Shown piece after piece: positions 16,789 to 25,304 of a stretch of DNA of 64,000 nucleotides; the stretch's first letter is position 1, and the number at the start of each line of letters is the position of its first letter. The notes beneath the pieces were generated by a model. That model did no database searches. It was not told the origin of the DNA and saw nothing but the letters and a program-made list of their open reading frames with translations. The translations under genes and the position numbers were made by a program. The DNA is from Gemmobacter nectariphilus DSM 15620 (GTDB taxonomy: Bacteria; Pseudomonadota; Alphaproteobacteria; Rhodobacterales; Rhodobacteraceae): the NCBI RefSeq assembly GCF_000429765.1, contig NZ_KE386949.1:62001-126000 (forward strand). The letters run 5' to 3'.

Positions 16789-18017
16789 TCCACGGCCTCC
16801 TTTTCCATCAGCGCGCCATCGCCCGGACCCATCGGATCGCCATGGCGGTTCGGGGCGCGCAGGCCCTGAAGCAGGTCGAACAGCCCGCCGATGCCCTTGG
16901 GGGCGAACAGGGTGACCAGAACGAACGACAGGCCCAGCAGGATCTGCCACCAGTCGACCCAGTTCACCGTATAGACACCCAGGTTGATCGAGGGTGCCCG
17001 CCCCCCGGTGAACCACGAGGACAGGAGCGAGACAAACGCCGCGCCGATCACCGCGCCGTAAAGCCGCCCCCTGCCCCCGATCGCCACCCAGACCGCCAGA
17101 TAGATCGAGGCGATGGGCGCAAGTTCCGCCGGGTTGATGATGCCCGCCTGCGGGTAGTAAAGCGCGCCGGCGATGGCTGCGATCACCGCGGTGAGGGTGA
17201 AGACGAAGAGCTTGTAGGCCTCGACCGAATAGCCAAGGAAGCGCACGCGCTGTTCATCGTCGCGGATGGCGCGGATGACCGAGCCGAACTTGCCCGAGAC
17301 CACCCAGGCCAGGCCGACATAGACCGCCCCCAGCCCCAGGGCCGAGGCCCAGAAGAACCAGATCGACAGGTCAGCCTGTGGAACATCGCCAAGGCCGGGG
17401 ATGTTTTGCAGGCCCGAAAGCCCGTTGTTGCCGCGCAGCCCGCTGTCGTTCTGGAAGAGGTATAGCGCGGCGGCCAGCGTCATCGCCTGGGTCAGGATCG
17501 ACAGATACACCCCGGTGACGCGGCTGCGAAAGGCGAGCCAGCCGAAAACCAGTGCGAGCAGCCCCGGCACCAGCACGACCAGCGCAAGCTGCATGGGCAG
17601 CGAATGGGCAAAGGCCCAGATCGGCGGCAATTCCGAGGCGCCGACGACGCCGAAGATTTGCGTGGCGATGCCCTGTCGGATTTCCTCGGCGGTGGCGGGG
17701 AGGGCCTCGTTCGCCATGGCGGCGATGACGATTTCCTCGGTCCGGGCATACATGAGCCACATGCCGATCATGTAGCCCCCCAGCGCGAAGAAGGCCATGT
17801 GGCCAAGCGAGAGGATGCCGACATAGCCCCAGACCAGATCCATGGCGAGGGCGACGAGGCAGAGGCACAGCGTCTTGCCCAGCGTCTTGACGAAGGAGGT
17901 GGAGACAAGGGCGGCGCCGTAAGCCTCGGACATCAGGGTGATGGCGAGGGTGAAGAGCGCGAGCGCCAGCAGGAACCACAGGACCGAAGGGTTGCGGGCA
18001 AGGAAGGTGCGGGTCAT
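16785..18017 (-). CDS. urtC: Urea ABC transporter permease UrtC
   Basis: A 410-residue LivM-type inner-membrane permease with about ten hydrophobic segments. It shows the family motif LVWGYVGILSLGHMAFFALGGYMIGM near residues 60-87 and GGRGRLYGAVIGAAFVSLLSSW near 310. UrtC is longer than LivM, with an insert at about 110-140 as seen here. It forms the channel with UrtB. A 127-base spacer with hairpins separates it from urtB, unlike the overlapped urtC-urtD-urtE part. Confidence 0.95.
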   Translation of the reverse strand: MTRTFLARNPSVLWFLLALALFTLAITLMSEAYGAALVSTSFVKTLGKTLCLCLVALAMDLVWGYVGILSLGHMAFFALGGYMIGMWLMYARTEEIVIAAMANEALPATAEEIRQGIATQIFGVVGASELPPIWAFAHSLPMQLALVVLVPGLLALVFGWLAFRSRVTGVYLSILTQAMTLAAALYLFQNDSGLRGNNGLSGLQNIPGLGDVPQADLSIWFFWASALGLGAVYVGLAWVVSGKFGSVIRAIRDDEQRVRFLGYSVEAYKLFVFTLTAVIAAIAGALYYPQAGIINPAELAPIASIYLAVWVAIGGRGRLYGAVIGAAFVSLLSSWFTGGRAPSINLGVYTVNWVDWWQILLGLSFVLVTLFAPKGIGGLFDLLQGLRAPNRHGDPMGPGDGALMEKEAVE

Positions 18018-18036
18018 CGCGGGTCTCCGGCCGGAT

Positions 18037-18129
18037 GCGCGGGGGGCCAGCCCCCCGCGCCCCCCCCGCTCAAGGGGGCTGCCTGCCCCCTTGAGAAACC
18101 CCGGGGGGTATTTGTGGAAAGATGAAGCA
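18037..18129 (+). repeat. Dispersed hairpin/GGRTATTT element, copy 6 (inside the urt operon)
   Basis: Full three-part form between urtB and urtC. Hairpin A is at 18037-18060 (perfect 10-bp arms, left GCGCGGGGGG, loop CCAG), hairpin B at 18069-18095 (perfect 11-bp arms, left CTCAAGGGGGC, loop TGCCT), then the core GGGGGGTATTTG...AAAGATGAAG (18103-18127). It is transcribed within the minus-strand operon, 20 bases upstream of the urtC start codon. Confidence 0.85.
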
Positions 18130-18144
18130 GCACGGCGCGCATGG

Positions 18145-20091
18145 TCAGTCCCCCGCCGCCCGGCCCTTGAGCGCGATGATGCCGCGCGGCCGGACCTGGA
18201 TGAAGAGGATGATGAAGAGGATCATGTAGGTTTGCGCGGCCAGGGTGTTCGAGGGGTTCAGCCATTCGATCCCCTTTTGCAGCGTGCCGATCATCACCGC
18301 GCCGGCGAGGCTGCCCCAGATGTTGCCGACGCCGCCAACCACCACGGTCATGAAGCTTTGCACGATGTAATCCGAGCCAAGTTCCGAGGTGACCTTGGCG
18401 AAAAGCCCGATGGCGACGCCTGCGATGCCGGCGATGCCCGAGCCAAGGCCGAAGGTCAGCATGTTGATGCGGTCGGGGTTGATGCCCATGCTGGCCGCCA
18501 TGGTCGGGTTCTGGGTGACGGCCCGCACCTCGAGCCCAAGGCGGGTGCGTTTCATCAGCCACAGGAAGACCCCGAGGAACACCAGCGCCAGCACGAAGAT
18601 GGCGATGCGGATATAGCTGATCCCGACGATGTCGTTGAAGACCAGCGCGCCATCGAGCCACGACGGCGCGGTCAGCGGCCGGGCCTGGGTGCCGAAGATG
18701 TTCTTGGCCAGCTGCTGCAGCGCGATGGAGATGCCGAAGGTGGCAAGCAGGGTTTCCAGCGGGCGTTTGTAGAGGTGGCGGATGACCAGCCGTTCCATCG
18801 CCACGCCGGCCGCGAAGGTGACGGCAAAGGCCAGCGGCAGGGCGATCAGGATCGACAGGGTGTAATTGGGGACGATCTGCTGCACCACATAGCCGGTATA
18901 GGCGCCCATCATGATGAACTCGCCATGTGCCATGTTGATCACCCGCATGACGCCGAAGGTGATGGCAAGGCCGATGGCGGCCAGGAAATAGATCGAGGCC
19001 AGCGATAGCGCATCCAGTGCCAGATCGGCGGCCTGCATGGTGGCCAGCTTCAGCTCGATGCTGTCGAGAAGGTCCTTGGCGGCGGTGGTGACCGCCGGGT
19101 CGGGTTCGGCATAAACGGCGAGGAACCTGTGCGCGGCGGCGGCGGCGGCGGCCTCGGCATCGGTGGCGGCGGCGGGCACGCGGCCCGCCGATTCCAGCGC
19201 GTCATAGGCGCGGTCGCGAGATTCGGGGGTGTTGAGGCTGGCGACGGGGGTGCCGGCAACCTTGCCATCGACGATATTGGCGGCCAGCGCGGCCTTGAGA
19301 TCGACGCGGGTCAGGCGGGCGGGGGCAAGGCCGGCGGCGACCAGCAGGGCATAGGCCTCGTCGGTGGTCAGATCGGTGCCGGGGCGCAGGGTGCGGGCGA
19401 TATTGGTGCCGGCTGGCGGATCGCCTGCCACCGCCATCACGGTCGTCGCAACCAGCGGGTTCAGCGCGGCGCGCAGGTCAAGCCCCATGTCGCCCGAGAA
19501 ACTTTCGATTGCCGCGACGCGGGCGGCGCTATCGGGGTCGAACCGCAGGGTCAGCAGGCGCTCCAGCCGCTGTTTTTGCGCGCGCAGCACTGCGTCGGGT
19601 TCGCCCGGGATCGAGGCACGCAGCGGGGCCAGATGATCGGGCGAGGCGTCGCGGGCGATGGCGGTCAGCGCGGCCTCGCGCTGGCTGCGGTCAGGGTCGG
19701 ACAGCTGGAACTGCACCAGCGCGGTCGCGATCAGGCCGCGCACGCCGGCATTGGGGCGCAGCTCTGTGATGTCGGATTTGGGCGCGGTGCCAGCATCGCT
19801 GCCGTCCAGCGACGTCAGCGCATAGCCTGCGCCCGAGGCCGAGATCAGCAGGAAGGCGCCATCGGATTTGCGGATGCCAAGGCCCTTGTCGGCCCAGGCC
19901 GACAGGATGGCGGCGGCCTGCGGATCGCCGCTGGCGGCCAGCGTCTCGATGACCGGGCCGATGGTCTGGCGCGAGGATTTCTCGACCAGCGCGCGGTTGG
20001 CCGTCAGGATGTCGGCGGCGGTCTGGGCCTGTGCCGCAAGTGGCGACAGCAGCAGCAGGGCCGCGAAGATCGCGGCAGCAAGGGCGCGCAT
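18145..20091 (-). CDS. urtB: Urea ABC transporter permease UrtB
   Basis: A 648-residue protein. It has a Sec signal peptide (MRALAAAIFAALLLLSPL, AQA site) and an extra-cytoplasmic N-terminal region of about 300 residues made of Ala-rich helical repeats. A LivH-type permease follows (about 340-648) with INMAHGEFIMMGAYTGYV and GGVGNIWGSLAGAVMIG. The long N-terminal domain separates UrtB from LivH and is usual for the urea branch. The start ATG 20091 is fixed by the signal peptide. It is second in the operon, 61 bases after urtA across a strong hairpin. Confidence 0.95.
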   Translation of the reverse strand: MRALAAAIFAALLLLSPLAAQAQTAADILTANRALVEKSSRQTIGPVIETLAASGDPQAAAILSAWADKGLGIRKSDGAFLLISASGAGYALTSLDGSDAGTAPKSDITELRPNAGVRGLIATALVQFQLSDPDRSQREAALTAIARDASPDHLAPLRASIPGEPDAVLRAQKQRLERLLTLRFDPDSAARVAAIESFSGDMGLDLRAALNPLVATTVMAVAGDPPAGTNIARTLRPGTDLTTDEAYALLVAAGLAPARLTRVDLKAALAANIVDGKVAGTPVASLNTPESRDRAYDALESAGRVPAAATDAEAAAAAAAHRFLAVYAEPDPAVTTAAKDLLDSIELKLATMQAADLALDALSLASIYFLAAIGLAITFGVMRVINMAHGEFIMMGAYTGYVVQQIVPNYTLSILIALPLAFAVTFAAGVAMERLVIRHLYKRPLETLLATFGISIALQQLAKNIFGTQARPLTAPSWLDGALVFNDIVGISYIRIAIFVLALVFLGVFLWLMKRTRLGLEVRAVTQNPTMAASMGINPDRINMLTFGLGSGIAGIAGVAIGLFAKVTSELGSDYIVQSFMTVVVGGVGNIWGSLAGAVMIGTLQKGIEWLNPSNTLAAQTYMILFIILFIQVRPRGIIALKGRAAGD

Positions 20092-20120
20092 GGGCAGATC
20101 CCGGTCTGGTGAGGGCAAGA

Positions 20121-20145
20121 CGGGGAGGGGGATGCCCCCTCCCCG
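20121..20145 (-). terminator. Intra-operon hairpin after urtA
   Basis: Perfect 11-bp stem (arm CGGGGAGGGGG, loop ATG) in the 61-base gap between the urtA stop and the urtB start. There is no T-run. In binding-protein operons such hairpins stabilise the upstream mRNA and raise binding protein over permease; that role is inferred here. Confidence 0.6.
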
Positions 20146-20152
20146 CAAGGGG

Positions 20153-21427
20153 TCAGTAGTTCGACTTGATCTGCACGCAGGTCTTGGTCTGGGTGTTGTA
20201 CATCCCGCAATCCAGCGCGGCCCAATCCGAGTCCAGCACCGCCGATTCGGGCAGGAAATCGGTCCAGGCATCGCCGGCGACCGGCTCGGTCTGGCTGATG
20301 ATGTCGAACTGGCCATCGGCGCGGATTTCACCGATCAGCACCGGCTTGGTCAGGTGATGGTTCGGCAGCATCTTGGCAATGCCCCCGGTCAGGTTCGGCA
20401 CCTCGATGCCATACATCGCCTTGCGCACGGCATCGACATCGGTGGTGCCAGCGGCCTCGACGGCCTTGACCCACATGTTGAAGCCGATCAGATGCGCCTC
20501 CATCGGGTCGTTGGTCACGCGCTTTTCACCAGCGAAGGCCTTCCACTTCTTGATGAATTCGGCATTCGCCGGGGTGTCGGCGGACTGGAAGTAGTTCCAG
20601 GCGGCCAGATGGCCCACGAGGTTCGAGGTGTCGAGGCCGGACAGCTCTTCCTCGCCCACCGAGAAGGCGACGACCGGGATGTCATCGGCCGAAATGCCGG
20701 CCGCGGCCAGTTCCTTGTAGAAGCCGATATTGGCATCGCCGTTGATGGTCGAGATCACGCCCACCTTCTTGCCATCGGCCCCCAGCGCCTTGACGTCAGC
20801 AACGATCTTGGACCAGTCGGAATGGCCGAAGGGGGTGTAATTGACGAAAATGTCGGATTCCGGGATCCCCTTGCCCATCAGATAGGCCTTGAGAATGTTG
20901 TTCGTCGTGCGCGGGTAGACGTAATCGGTGCCCAGCAGCGCGAATTTCTGCACGCCCAGTTCATCGAGGAAATAATCGGTCGCCGGGATCGCCTGCTGGT
21001 TCGGCGCGGCGCCGGTGTAGAAGACGTTCTTCGAGGATTCCTCGCCCTCATACTGCACCGGATAGAACAGCAGGCCGTTCAGCTCTTCGATCACCGGCAG
21101 CACGGATTTGCGGCTGACCGAGGTCCAGCAGCCGAACATCACATCGACATTCGAGACGGTCAGCAGCTCGCGCGCCTTTTCGGCGAACAGCGGCCAGTCG
21201 GATGCCGGGTCGACCACCACTGCCTCGAGCTTCTTGCCCAGCAGGCCGCCCTTGGCGTTCTGCTCGTCGATCAGCATCAGCATGGTGTCTTTCAGCGTGG
21301 TTTCCGAAATCGCCATGGTGCCGGACAGCGAATGCAGCACGCCGACCTTGATGGTGTCTTGCGCCGTGGCCGCCCCTGCGGTCAGCGCCATCGCGCCGGC
21401 CAGCCAGAGTCCCTTGAGATTGCTCAT
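20153..21427 (-). CDS. urtA: Urea ABC transporter substrate-binding protein UrtA
   Basis: A 424-residue periplasmic binding protein of the Leu/Ile/Val-type fold. A Sec signal peptide (AGAMALTAGAATAQ, residues about 9-22) precedes the mature start DTIKVGVLHSLSGTMAISE. Family-typical stretches include FGCWTSVSRKSVLPV, LLFYPVQYEGEESS and the Cys pair near the C-terminus (LDCGMYNTQTKTCVQI). It is the first gene of the operon, preceded by a 306-base spacer with a palindromic operator candidate. Confidence 0.96.
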   Translation of the reverse strand: MSNLKGLWLAGAMALTAGAATAQDTIKVGVLHSLSGTMAISETTLKDTMLMLIDEQNAKGGLLGKKLEAVVVDPASDWPLFAEKARELLTVSNVDVMFGCWTSVSRKSVLPVIEELNGLLFYPVQYEGEESSKNVFYTGAAPNQQAIPATDYFLDELGVQKFALLGTDYVYPRTTNNILKAYLMGKGIPESDIFVNYTPFGHSDWSKIVADVKALGADGKKVGVISTINGDANIGFYKELAAAGISADDIPVVAFSVGEEELSGLDTSNLVGHLAAWNYFQSADTPANAEFIKKWKAFAGEKRVTNDPMEAHLIGFNMWVKAVEAAGTTDVDAVRKAMYGIEVPNLTGGIAKMLPNHHLTKPVLIGEIRADGQFDIISQTEPVAGDAWTDFLPESAVLDSDWAALDCGMYNTQTKTCVQIKSNY

Positions 21428-21733
21428 TCCATTCCCCCGTGTCGGGGCCGCCATGCGGAACCGGGGGTTCTCTTGCCAGGCAAGAGCCCCTATATCCGGG
21501 CGGCAACTTTGGTTGCACCCAGTGCGGTGGTGGCGGACTTCCACATCAGGCTGCCACCGCACGTCAGTCACGGGGCAGATTTTCCCCCGCGATCCCAGTG
21601 AACCTGCCTTGCTGCGATGCGGCAAATGCGGCGACAAGGCGATGGCAGGGCCTGTCACATTCCGCCCAAGAGTTGCGCGAAATCGGGGCATCTGCCCATT
21701 CCGGCGGCGTTCAATAATCGAACAGGGCGGGAA
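21428..21733. other. Intergenic region upstream of urtA
   Basis: 306 bases between the epmA stop and the urtA start, both minus strand. It contains the candidate urtA promoter/operator (21470-21517), an AT-richer stretch near 21590 and no supportable gene. No GGRTATTT element is present. Confidence 0.7.
21470..21517 (-). promoter_or_regulatory. Candidate urtA promoter with palindromic operator
   Basis: On the minus strand, a weak -35 (TGCAAC, 21517-21512) is 17 bases from TATAGG (21494-21489). Just downstream, where transcription would start, is the perfect palindrome CTCTTGCC-A-GGCAAGAG (21470-21486). A second dyad, GCAAC-TTTG-GTTGC, overlaps the -35 (21503-21516). The arrangement suggests repressor and activator sites; the binding proteins are unknown. 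Confidence 0.45.
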
Positions 21734-22789
21734 TCAGCCCAAGGAAGCGGCGGTTCCGACCGGCGCCCAGATCACATCCTCGATCCGGGCGGCGCCGGTG
21801 GCCAGCATCACCAGCCTGTCGAACCCCAGCGCGATGCCGCTGGCGGGGGGCATATGGGCCAGGGCGGCCAGGAAATCCTCGTCCAGCGGGTAACGCTCGC
21901 CATAGACGCGCTGCTTCTCGTCCATCTCGGCCTGGAACCGGGTGCGCTGTTCCACCGGGTCGGTCAACTCGCCAAAGCCGTTGGCCAGTTCGACCCCGCA
22001 GGCATAGAGCTCGAACCGTTCGGCCACGCGCGGATCGTCGGCGCAGCGGCGGGCCAGGGCGGCCTCATGCGCGGGGTAGCGGTCCAGGATGGTGGCCCGG
22101 CCGTGACCCAGATGCGGCTCGACCCGCTGGACCAGCACGGCGGACAACAGGTCCGACCAGGTATCGCCCGCATCCACCCGCAGCCCGGCGGCAGCCACCT
22201 GGGCGGCCAGCGCGTCGCGGTCGGGGCGGCCCTGCGGGTCCATGGTGGCCAGCAGGTCAATGCCGGCATGGCGGGCAAACGCCTCGGCCACGGAAAGCCG
22301 CTCGGGTTCGGCAAAGGGATCACAGACCGCCTCGCCCCGGCGCAGGACCGCGGCGCCCGCCACCCTGGCCGCCAGCCGCAGGAAGGCGGCACAATCGTGC
22401 ATCAGAACCGTGTAATCCTGCCCCACCCGATACCATTCCAGCATGGTGAATTCCGGCGAGTGCCGTGCCCCGCTTTCGCGATTGCGCCAGACATGGGCAA
22501 AGGCAAAGATCCGCGCCTCGCCCGCCGCCAGCAGCTTTTTCATCGCAAATTCCGGCGAGGTATGCAGATACATCCGCCGCGCCACGCCATCGTTGCCGAT
22601 CGCATCGGTGGCAAAGGCGTGCAGATGCGCCTCGTTCCCCGGGCTGGCCTGAAGCGCGCAGGGATCGACCTCGGTGAAGCCGTCATCCTCGAACCAGCGG
22701 CGCATGGCCGACTGAATCCGGTTGCGCGCCAGCAGCGCGGGGCGGCGGTCGGCATGACGGGCGGCATCCCACCACGGAGTTTCGGTCAT
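21734..22789 (-). CDS. epmA: EF-P lysine aminoacylase EpmA (GenX/PoxA)
   Basis: A 351-residue class II lysyl-tRNA-synthetase-like enzyme without an anticodon-binding domain. It attaches (R)-beta-lysine to a lysine of EF-P. Motif 2 ([23 protein letters not shown]) and motif 3 ([12 protein letters not shown]) are clear. It lies divergently beside efp, its substrate, which supports the assignment over a true LysRS. The aminomutase EpmB, needed to make beta-lysine, is not in the window. Confidence 0.95.
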   Translation of the reverse strand: MTETPWWDAARHADRRPALLARNRIQSAMRRWFEDDGFTEVDPCALQASPGNEAHLHAFATDAIGNDGVARRMYLHTSPEFAMKKLLAAGEARIFAFAHVWRNRESGARHSPEFTMLEWYRVGQDYTVLMHDCAAFLRLAARVAGAAVLRRGEAVCDPFAEPERLSVAEAFARHAGIDLLATMDPQGRPDRDALAAQVAAAGLRVDAGDTWSDLLSAVLVQRVEPHLGHGRATILDRYPAHEAALARRCADDPRVAERFELYACGVELANGFGELTDPVEQRTRFQAEMDEKQRVYGERYPLDEDFLAALAHMPPASGIALGFDRLVMLATGAARIEDVIWAPVGTAASLG

Positions 22790-22851
22790 CAGACACGCCT
22801 TTCGGCTGGAAATCTTCGGGCGGATGCGCTAGGCGCAAGCCCAATCGCGCG

Positions 22852-22863
22852 GGCCTATAGGCC
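22852..22863 (+). promoter_or_regulatory. Candidate -10 of efp in a perfect palindrome
   Basis: GGCCTATAGGCC is a perfect 12-bp palindrome holding TATAGG, about 33 bases before the efp start codon in the epmA/efp divergent spacer. Being symmetric, it could serve either direction. Confidence 0.4.
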
Positions 22864-22894
22864 GCCGTCATGGAAACCACAAGGAATAGCAGAC

Positions 22895-23461
22895 GTGAAA
22901 GTCATCGCCTCCTCGCTTCGCAAGGGCAATGTCGTCGAGATGGACGGCCGCCTCTATGTCGTTCTCAAGGCCGAGAACTTCCACCCCGGCAAGGGCACCC
23001 CGACCACCTCGGTCGACATGCGCCGCATCTCGGACGGCACCAAGGTGTCGGAGCGCTGGAAGACCACCGATCAGGTCGAAAAGGCCACCGTGGACGAACG
23101 CGAATACGACTTCCTCTATGAGGATGGCGAAGGCTACCACTTCATGGAGCCGGAAAGCTATGAACAGGTCGTCGTGACCGAAGACATCATGGGCGCCAAC
23201 AAGGTCTATCTGCAAGAGGGCATGCGCTGCTGGCTGAAGACCTTTGAAGGCGCGCCGATCGCCATCGAAGTGCCGCAGAAGATCGTGGTCGAGATCACCG
23301 AGACCGAGCCGGTGGTCAAGGGCCAGACCGCCTCGTCCTCCTACAAGCCCGCGATGACCGACAACGGCCTGCGCGTGATGGTGCCCCCGCATATCGGGCC
23401 GGGCACCCGGATCGTGATTAACACCGACGACGACAGCTATGTCGAGCGTTCGAAGGACTGA
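22895..23461 (+). CDS. efp: Elongation factor P
   Basis: 188 residues in the three beta-barrel domains of EF-P, which relieves ribosome stalling at polyproline. The modified lysine lies in the loop HPGKGTPTT (Lys33 by my count). The start is taken as GTG 22895, preceded by AAGGA, giving [12 protein letters not shown]. An ATG at 22870 is out of frame with the EF-P N-terminus. A strong terminator follows. Confidence 0.96.
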   Translation: MKVIASSLRKGNVVEMDGRLYVVLKAENFHPGKGTPTTSVDMRRISDGTKVSERWKTTDQVEKATVDEREYDFLYEDGEGYHFMEPESYEQVVVTEDIMGANKVYLQEGMRCWLKTFEGAPIAIEVPQKIVVEITETEPVVKGQTASSSYKPAMTDNGLRVMVPPHIGPGTRIVINTDDDSYVERSKD

Positions 23462-23483
23462 TCCCGGCTGCATGGGATGAAAA

Positions 23484-23506
23484 GGGGCGCCTTCGGGCGC
23501 CCTTTT
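23484..23506 (+). terminator. Intrinsic terminator of efp
   Basis: GGGCGCC arm, TTCG loop, GGCGCCC arm, then TTTT, with AAAA on the 5' side making it potentially bidirectional. It begins 23 bases after the efp stop. Confidence 0.85.
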
Positions 23507-23707
23507 GCGTTTCTGGGGGTGGGTGGGAGATCGGCGGGTGTTGGCTTTGAACCCCTTGCGGACGATCATCTGATACGCAGACCTTGCCCTCTGCGGCCAG
23601 ATTTCTTGAAGCATGCCATAGCATCTCGGTGACTTTTGCGAACTTTTCCACAAGATCCGAATAGAGTGGCGTGAGCACGCCCACCGACAACAGGTTCTGG
23701 TGCGTCC

Positions 23708-24307
23708 TTAGAATTTTTTCAGAAACAGGATGTACAGCAAGAAAACCAGCGGAATGACTAGCAGAATGAGGAGCATTGACAGACCCCTAGAGTTACGGGC
23801 CTCAATCAAAGCTTGCTCATCGGTCGCACCAGGCGGCATCCCTCGTGTCTTATTGATACGATCGGCAAGCTCAGCGAGTTGCGCTTCGGTGTAGCCATAA
23901 CCTGATAAAGCCAAATGGATTACTTTCCCGCCCGAAATAGGTCGGAAGAGTAAAAAAGTCCCATTCTTGAATTCCTCGTGATAAGTTATGTAAGGCGTGG
24001 CCGGTCCAAAATCAGCAAGTCTTAATCGAGTTGTCCTGCCAAGAAAGCTTGTGAAGATAACCTCGCTTTCCGTCCAGTGGAGTTTGGGGCACCCAAAGGC
24101 TGATGATATGAAGATGGCGATCACTGTTATAAAGCAAAGGCCCGCGACCAGCAATCGAAGTACCTGTTCAATTTCCACAGGACTGGACAATTGGCCAGGA
24201 TATACTGCAATGCCTAATCCTGAAAAAATCAAACCGCCAAGAATAATGTGGGCTGCACTGGGTCGGACTTCTTGGATGGTAGCCACTTCGGCGGTGGAGT
24301 GCGCCAT
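23708..24307 (-). CDS. Membrane protein of unknown function in an AT-richer patch
   Basis: A 199-residue protein that I do not recognise. Visible features are two hydrophobic helices (about 18-36 and 46-68), a soluble beta-rich middle (LHWTESEVIFTSFLGRTTRLRLADF, resembling a PH-like fold), then a C-terminal membrane anchor (about 177-197) ending LYILFLKKF. The start is ATG 24307 (MAHSTAEVATI). Base composition is clearly lower in GC (roughly half, against two thirds around it) and third-position A/T is common, so recent transfer is likely. Flanks are efp and a methyltransferase; neither suggests a role. Confidence 0.7.
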   Translation of the reverse strand: MAHSTAEVATIQEVRPSAAHIILGGLIFSGLGIAVYPGQLSSPVEIEQVLRLLVAGLCFITVIAIFISSAFGCPKLHWTESEVIFTSFLGRTTRLRLADFGPATPYITYHEEFKNGTFLLFRPISGGKVIHLALSGYGYTEAQLAELADRINKTRGMPPGATDEQALIEARNSRGLSMLLILLVIPLVFLLYILFLKKF

Positions 24308-24520
24308 GAAAACTCCGTTGGATGATACCCTTAAGCAAGGCCCCTGATCAGCTGGGACCCTGATAGGCCTGCGACGATTGGAGGCAGTGGCTTGCAACAC
24401 ACCAAAAATAGTGAAATGCAGACCAAAGTTGCGTCCCAATGAGATGAAGCAGCGATACTTCTGCCTTCGGCCCACGATCAACGGTCGGCTCGGTCCGCAT
24501 GACTGCTGCTCGCCCTCCCC

Positions 24521-25204
24521 CTATTTCTTCTGCACCACCAGCACCTGATCCCGGCGTTTCTTCTGGAACAGCGCCTGATGCACGAAGACGCCCGAGAACT
24601 CCGCCGACAGCGCGTCGAATTCGGCGGCCAGGGCCGGATCGGAATGGGTGAACTTGCGACCATGCAGCCAGGACTGGAACAGCGCCGCCGTCTTGGTGAT
24701 GCCCTTGCGCTCATAGGGTTCGGGCTGCCAGCGCAGATCCTCGATGATGTAGATCCCGCCCGGTTTCAGCTTGGGGAACAGTTCCAGAAACGCATATTGC
24801 TGATGGTGCGAGGCATGGCTGGCGTCATCAATGATGACGTCATAGGGCGCCTCGTCCGCGAAAGCCGCAACGATATTCTCGCGCTTGTCCATGTCGCATT
24901 GCTTGAAGGTAAAGCGCGGATCGCTGAACCACGAGAAATCGGAAATATCGAGCCCCGTCACATGGGCCTTGGGAAAATACTCCAGCCACATGCGGATGGA
25001 TGGCAGATCGGCCGTCTTGCGGCCCGCGTCATGGCCCAGTTCCGGCCCGCCGATCAGTAGGCCCATCTCGAGAAAGCGGATCTCGCGCTCGCGCAGCGGG
25101 TTGAACAGCAGGTGATAAAGTTCGGTGTAACGGTGCTTGGTGCTGCCCTTGTCCGACCCGTATTTGTCGGCAAGCGTGGTAAGGTTTTCGGAAATGCTGG
25201 ACAT
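24521..25204 (-). CDS. Class I SAM-dependent methyltransferase, sugar-O-methyltransferase-like
   Basis: A 227-residue Rossmann methyltransferase. The N-terminal YGSDKGSTKHRYTELYHLLFNPLR-type segment is typical of the MycE/TylF-like sugar O-methyltransferase branch. Motif I is represented by FLEMGLLIGG, the acidic strand 2 by VTGLDISDF, and the putative metal/base motif by DVIIDDASHASHHQ, then LKPGGIYIIEDL. The substrate is unknown. It is cytoplasmic, and stands 100 bases downstream of the RTX protein gene on the same strand. Confidence 0.85.
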   Translation of the reverse strand: MSSISENLTTLADKYGSDKGSTKHRYTELYHLLFNPLREREIRFLEMGLLIGGPELGHDAGRKTADLPSIRMWLEYFPKAHVTGLDISDFSWFSDPRFTFKQCDMDKRENIVAAFADEAPYDVIIDDASHASHHQQYAFLELFPKLKPGGIYIIEDLRWQPEPYERKGITKTAALFQSWLHGRKFTHSDPALAAEFDALSAEFSGVFVHQALFQKKRRDQVLVVQKK

Positions 25205-25304
25205 CTGTTCTGCCTGCAAGGGGCCGGCCGTTCGGCCCGGAATGAATTTCGGCTGCGCCGATACTGGCCGGGGCCTTGGTCCGGCGCAACCGGAACCTTG
25301 ATCG

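Noticed and set aside
21514-21530. NtrC-like site (TGCACC, six bases, GGTGG) upstream of urtA.
   Set aside because: The known NtrC dyad needs a five-base spacer and a GGTGCA right half; this match is off in both, so it is not listed as a site despite the fitting context.
23418-23690. A 90-codon minus-strand frame overlapping the efp terminator, with a protein-like start (MSVGVLTPLYSDLVEKF).
   Set aside because: It reads through the efp terminator and the efp 3' end, has no convincing ribosome site and becomes Pro/Arg-rich. At best a remnant at the island edge; not supportable as a gene.
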